In this document: piece after piece, positions 5,010 through 6,444 of the stretch | Position numbering within the stretch: the first letter of the stretch is position 1 | Layout: each line of letters starts with the position of its first letter | Source: UBA668 sp046052275 | GTDB lineage: Bacteria; Actinomycetota; Acidimicrobiia; Acidimicrobiales; Ilumatobacteraceae | Assembly: GCA_046052275.1 (NCBI GenBank) | Contig: JBJOMQ010000145.1 | Location: forward strand, 1-6,444 | Direction of reading: 5' to 3' | DNA: 6,444 nucleotides | Notes under the pieces: generated by a model | Told to the model about the DNA's origin: nothing | What the model saw: only the letters and a program-made list of their open reading frames with translations | Databases searched by the model: none | Translations under genes and position numbers: made by a program

Positions 5010-6110
5010 TCAGCGAGGCAGTCCGAGCACTCGCTCGCCGAGGATGTTGCGCATCACGTTCGACGTGCCGCCCATGATCGTGTAACCGGGCGCGTAGGCG
5101 AGCCCACGGGTGATGTCGTCCCACAGCGCGGCCTCGGGCCCGAGCACCCGGGCGACGAAGTCACTGACCCGTGCTTCATGCTCGGTGCAGAAGCACTTGG
5201 TCGCCGCGCTGAACCCGGGGGGTGCCTGCTTCAGCACCTCGCGAACGACGAGGATGCGCCCGACCCTGTAGCCAATCTCGAGTGCCGCCATCTCCTGGCG
5301 GATCAGCGGATCCGTGCGGTCGGCGCGCTCGGCGGCGATGCGGTAGAGCGCATAATTGCTGACGAGACGGTCGATGCCACCGCGCTCATGCTCGAGTTGC
5401 ACCATCGTCTGCTTGAACGCAGCACCCTCGACGCCTACGAGGTTCTCGACTGGCACGAGCACATCGGTGAAGAACACCTCGCAGAAGTGGCGATTGGCGG
5501 TCATGTCCTTGATCGGACGCACCTCGATGCCAGGTGCCGACATCGGCACGATGATCTCGCTGATGCCAGCGTGCGGAGGACCATCCTGGCGGGTGCGGCA
5601 GATCAGGTAGCAGTAGTCGGCGACGGCGCCGAAGCTCGTCCAGATCTTCTGCCCGTTGATGCGCCACATGTCGCCCTCGCGGACGGCTGAGGTCTTGAGA
5701 CCTGCGAGGTCGCTGCCTGCGTTGGGCTCGCTCATGCCGATGCACCAGGTGGACTCGCCGGTGACGATGCCCGGCAGGAAGGCTGCCTGCTGGTCGGGTG
5801 TGCCATATGCCAGGAGCGCTGGTCCCATCTGGCGGTCGGCGAACCACGACGCGCCAATCGGCGCCCCGGCCTTGATCATCTCCTCACCGACGATGAGCCG
5901 GTCGATCACGGGCCGCGCAGGGCCGCTATACGGGTTGTCGGCCCAGGTCATCCCGATCCAGCCACGGCCGCCGAGCTCGCGCGAGAACTCCTTCGAGAAC
6001 CCGTTGATCCACGAGTCGTTGGACCGTCCGTACCGGGAGACGGCATCGGCTGCGACGGCGGCGGCCTCGGCGCGCAGGGCCTGCTGCTCGGGTGTCCAGG
6101 AGAAGTCCAC
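5010..6110 (-). CDS. Acyl-CoA dehydrogenase family protein (FadE-like)
   Basis: A 366-residue FAD-dependent flavoenzyme of the acyl-CoA dehydrogenase family, which oxidises an acyl-CoA to the 2,3-enoyl-CoA and passes electrons to ETF. The substrate cannot be read from the sequence. The N-terminal helical domain begins MDFSWTPEQQALRAEAAAVA. The middle FAD/substrate domain has CIGMSEPNAGSDLAGLKT (123-140), WRINGQKIWTSFGAVADY (149-166) and the FTDVLVPVENLVG stretch (214-226). The C-terminal domain ends GYTIMGGTSNVMRNILGER (342-360) then VLGLPR. The Glu used by medium-chain enzymes (Y-E-G-T) is Gly347 here (M-G-G-T). E242 in LEHERGGID lies where long-chain and isovaleryl-CoA dehydrogenases carry their base, so activity is plausible. 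The start is GTG 6110, 9 bases after the stop of the aminotransferase gene, with no clear Shine-Dalgarno, suggesting coupled translation in one operon. Confidence 0.93.
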   Translation of the reverse strand: MDFSWTPEQQALRAEAAAVAADAVSRYGRSNDSWINGFSKEFSRELGGRGWIGMTWADNPYSGPARPVIDRLIVGEEMIKAGAPIGASWFADRQMGPALLAYGTPDQQAAFLPGIVTGESTWCIGMSEPNAGSDLAGLKTSAVREGDMWRINGQKIWTSFGAVADYCYLICRTRQDGPPHAGISEIIVPMSAPGIEVRPIKDMTANRHFCEVFFTDVLVPVENLVGVEGAAFKQTMVQLEHERGGIDRLVSNYALYRIAAERADRTDPLIRQEMAALEIGYRVGRILVVREVLKQAPPGFSAATKCFCTEHEARVSDFVARVLGPEAALWDDITRGLAYAPGYTIMGGTSNVMRNILGERVLGLPR

Positions 6111-6119
6111 GGGGCGATG

Positions 6120-6444
6120 CTACGAGAGCACGGCTCGCACTGCGGTGCCGAGTCGGGCGATGCCCTCGCCAAGGTCGTCGGCGCGATAGCGAGCGATGCA
6201 AAGACGCAGGTGCGAGTCGAAGTTTCCGGACACGGCGAACAGTGCCCCCTGCCGGACGTCGACCCCCGAGTCCCTGCCCGCCTGCCGGACTGCGGCCCCG
6301 TCGACGCCGGACGGGAGGTCGAGCCACACGAAGTACCCGCCGGTCGGCGTCGTCCACGACACGTCCGCCGGCATGTGCCGGCGGAGTGCCTCGTCGACCG
6401 CGTGCATGCGGTGGCGGTACTCGGTGCACAGCGCGGCGATGTTC
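6120..6444 (-). CDS. PLP-dependent aminotransferase class I/II, C-terminal part
   Basis: The final 107 residues of a fold-type-I aminotransferase; the gene runs past the window edge, so its PLP lysine and most of the large domain are not seen. The visible part is the small C-terminal domain: NIAALCTEYRHRMHAVDEAL (a common Y..R...M..AL helix), the conserved PTGGYFVWLDLP (about residues 33-44 of this fragment), GVDVRQGALFAV, and LRLCIARY, whose first Arg (about residue 80) sits where these enzymes bind the substrate carboxylate. The pattern GGYFVW plus RLCIA resembles 2-aminoadipate/LysN-like or MocR-type transaminases more than aspartate aminotransferase, but the amino-acid substrate cannot be assigned. 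The gene ends with TAG 9 bases before the acyl-CoA dehydrogenase start, suggesting cotranscription. An amino-acid-to-acyl-CoA breakdown route is possible but speculative. Confidence 0.85.
   Translation of the reverse strand, partial: NIAALCTEYRHRMHAVDEALRRHMPADVSWTTPTGGYFVWLDLPSGVDGAAVRQAGRDSGVDVRQGALFAVSGNFDSHLRLCIARYRADDLGEGIARLGTAVRAVLS

Noticed and set aside
5178..5690. Open frame of 170 codons on + inside the acyl-CoA dehydrogenase gene
   Set aside because: Antisense shadow; the - strand has unambiguous dehydrogenase motifs throughout.

Overview
The window is GC-rich and densely coded. It looks chromosomal, from a high-GC Gram-positive bacterium (phylum Actinomycetota). The evidence is the dnaJ-rsmE pair, a BldD-type regulator with an intact cyclic-di-GMP signature, GTG starts, a tRNA without an encoded CCA, and a FadE-like acyl-CoA dehydrogenase. 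A non-Streptomyces lineage such as Acidimicrobiia is plausible, but that placement is inference. I see no mobile element, phage gene, CRISPR array or sign of transfer.

Left part, + strand (1-2986): the 3' end of dnaJ; rsmE (16S rRNA m3U1498 methyltransferase); a 126-base gap carrying two BldD-box-like palindromes; a BldD-like HTH regulator; and hemW (radical-SAM heme chaperone). dnaJ and rsmE are almost certainly cotranscribed. The regulator appears to have its own control region and probably leads into hemW.

Middle (about 3000-4892): a - strand gene converges on hemW across a perfect 6-bp-stem hairpin. It encodes a PAS-GGDEF-EAL protein in which both the GGDEF and EAL signatures are degraded. 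It is therefore probably a non-catalytic cyclic-di-GMP sensor or scaffold. Its best start is a GTG behind a strong Shine-Dalgarno sequence, not the upstream ATG. Bases 4754-4892 form a divergent control region for this gene and a tRNA.

Right part: tRNA-Val(GAC) on +, then a perfect 9-bp-stem hairpin shared with the end of a - strand acyl-CoA dehydrogenase. Upstream of that gene, 9 bases away on the same strand, is the C-terminal part of a fold-type-I PLP aminotransferase cut by the window edge.

The most interesting signal is the c-di-GMP theme: a regulator with the complete RxD-X8-RxxD ligand signature, tandem BldD-like boxes in front of its own gene, and 1.1 kb away a GGDEF/EAL protein that has lost key catalytic residues. 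The parts are visible in the sequence. The functional link between them is inference.
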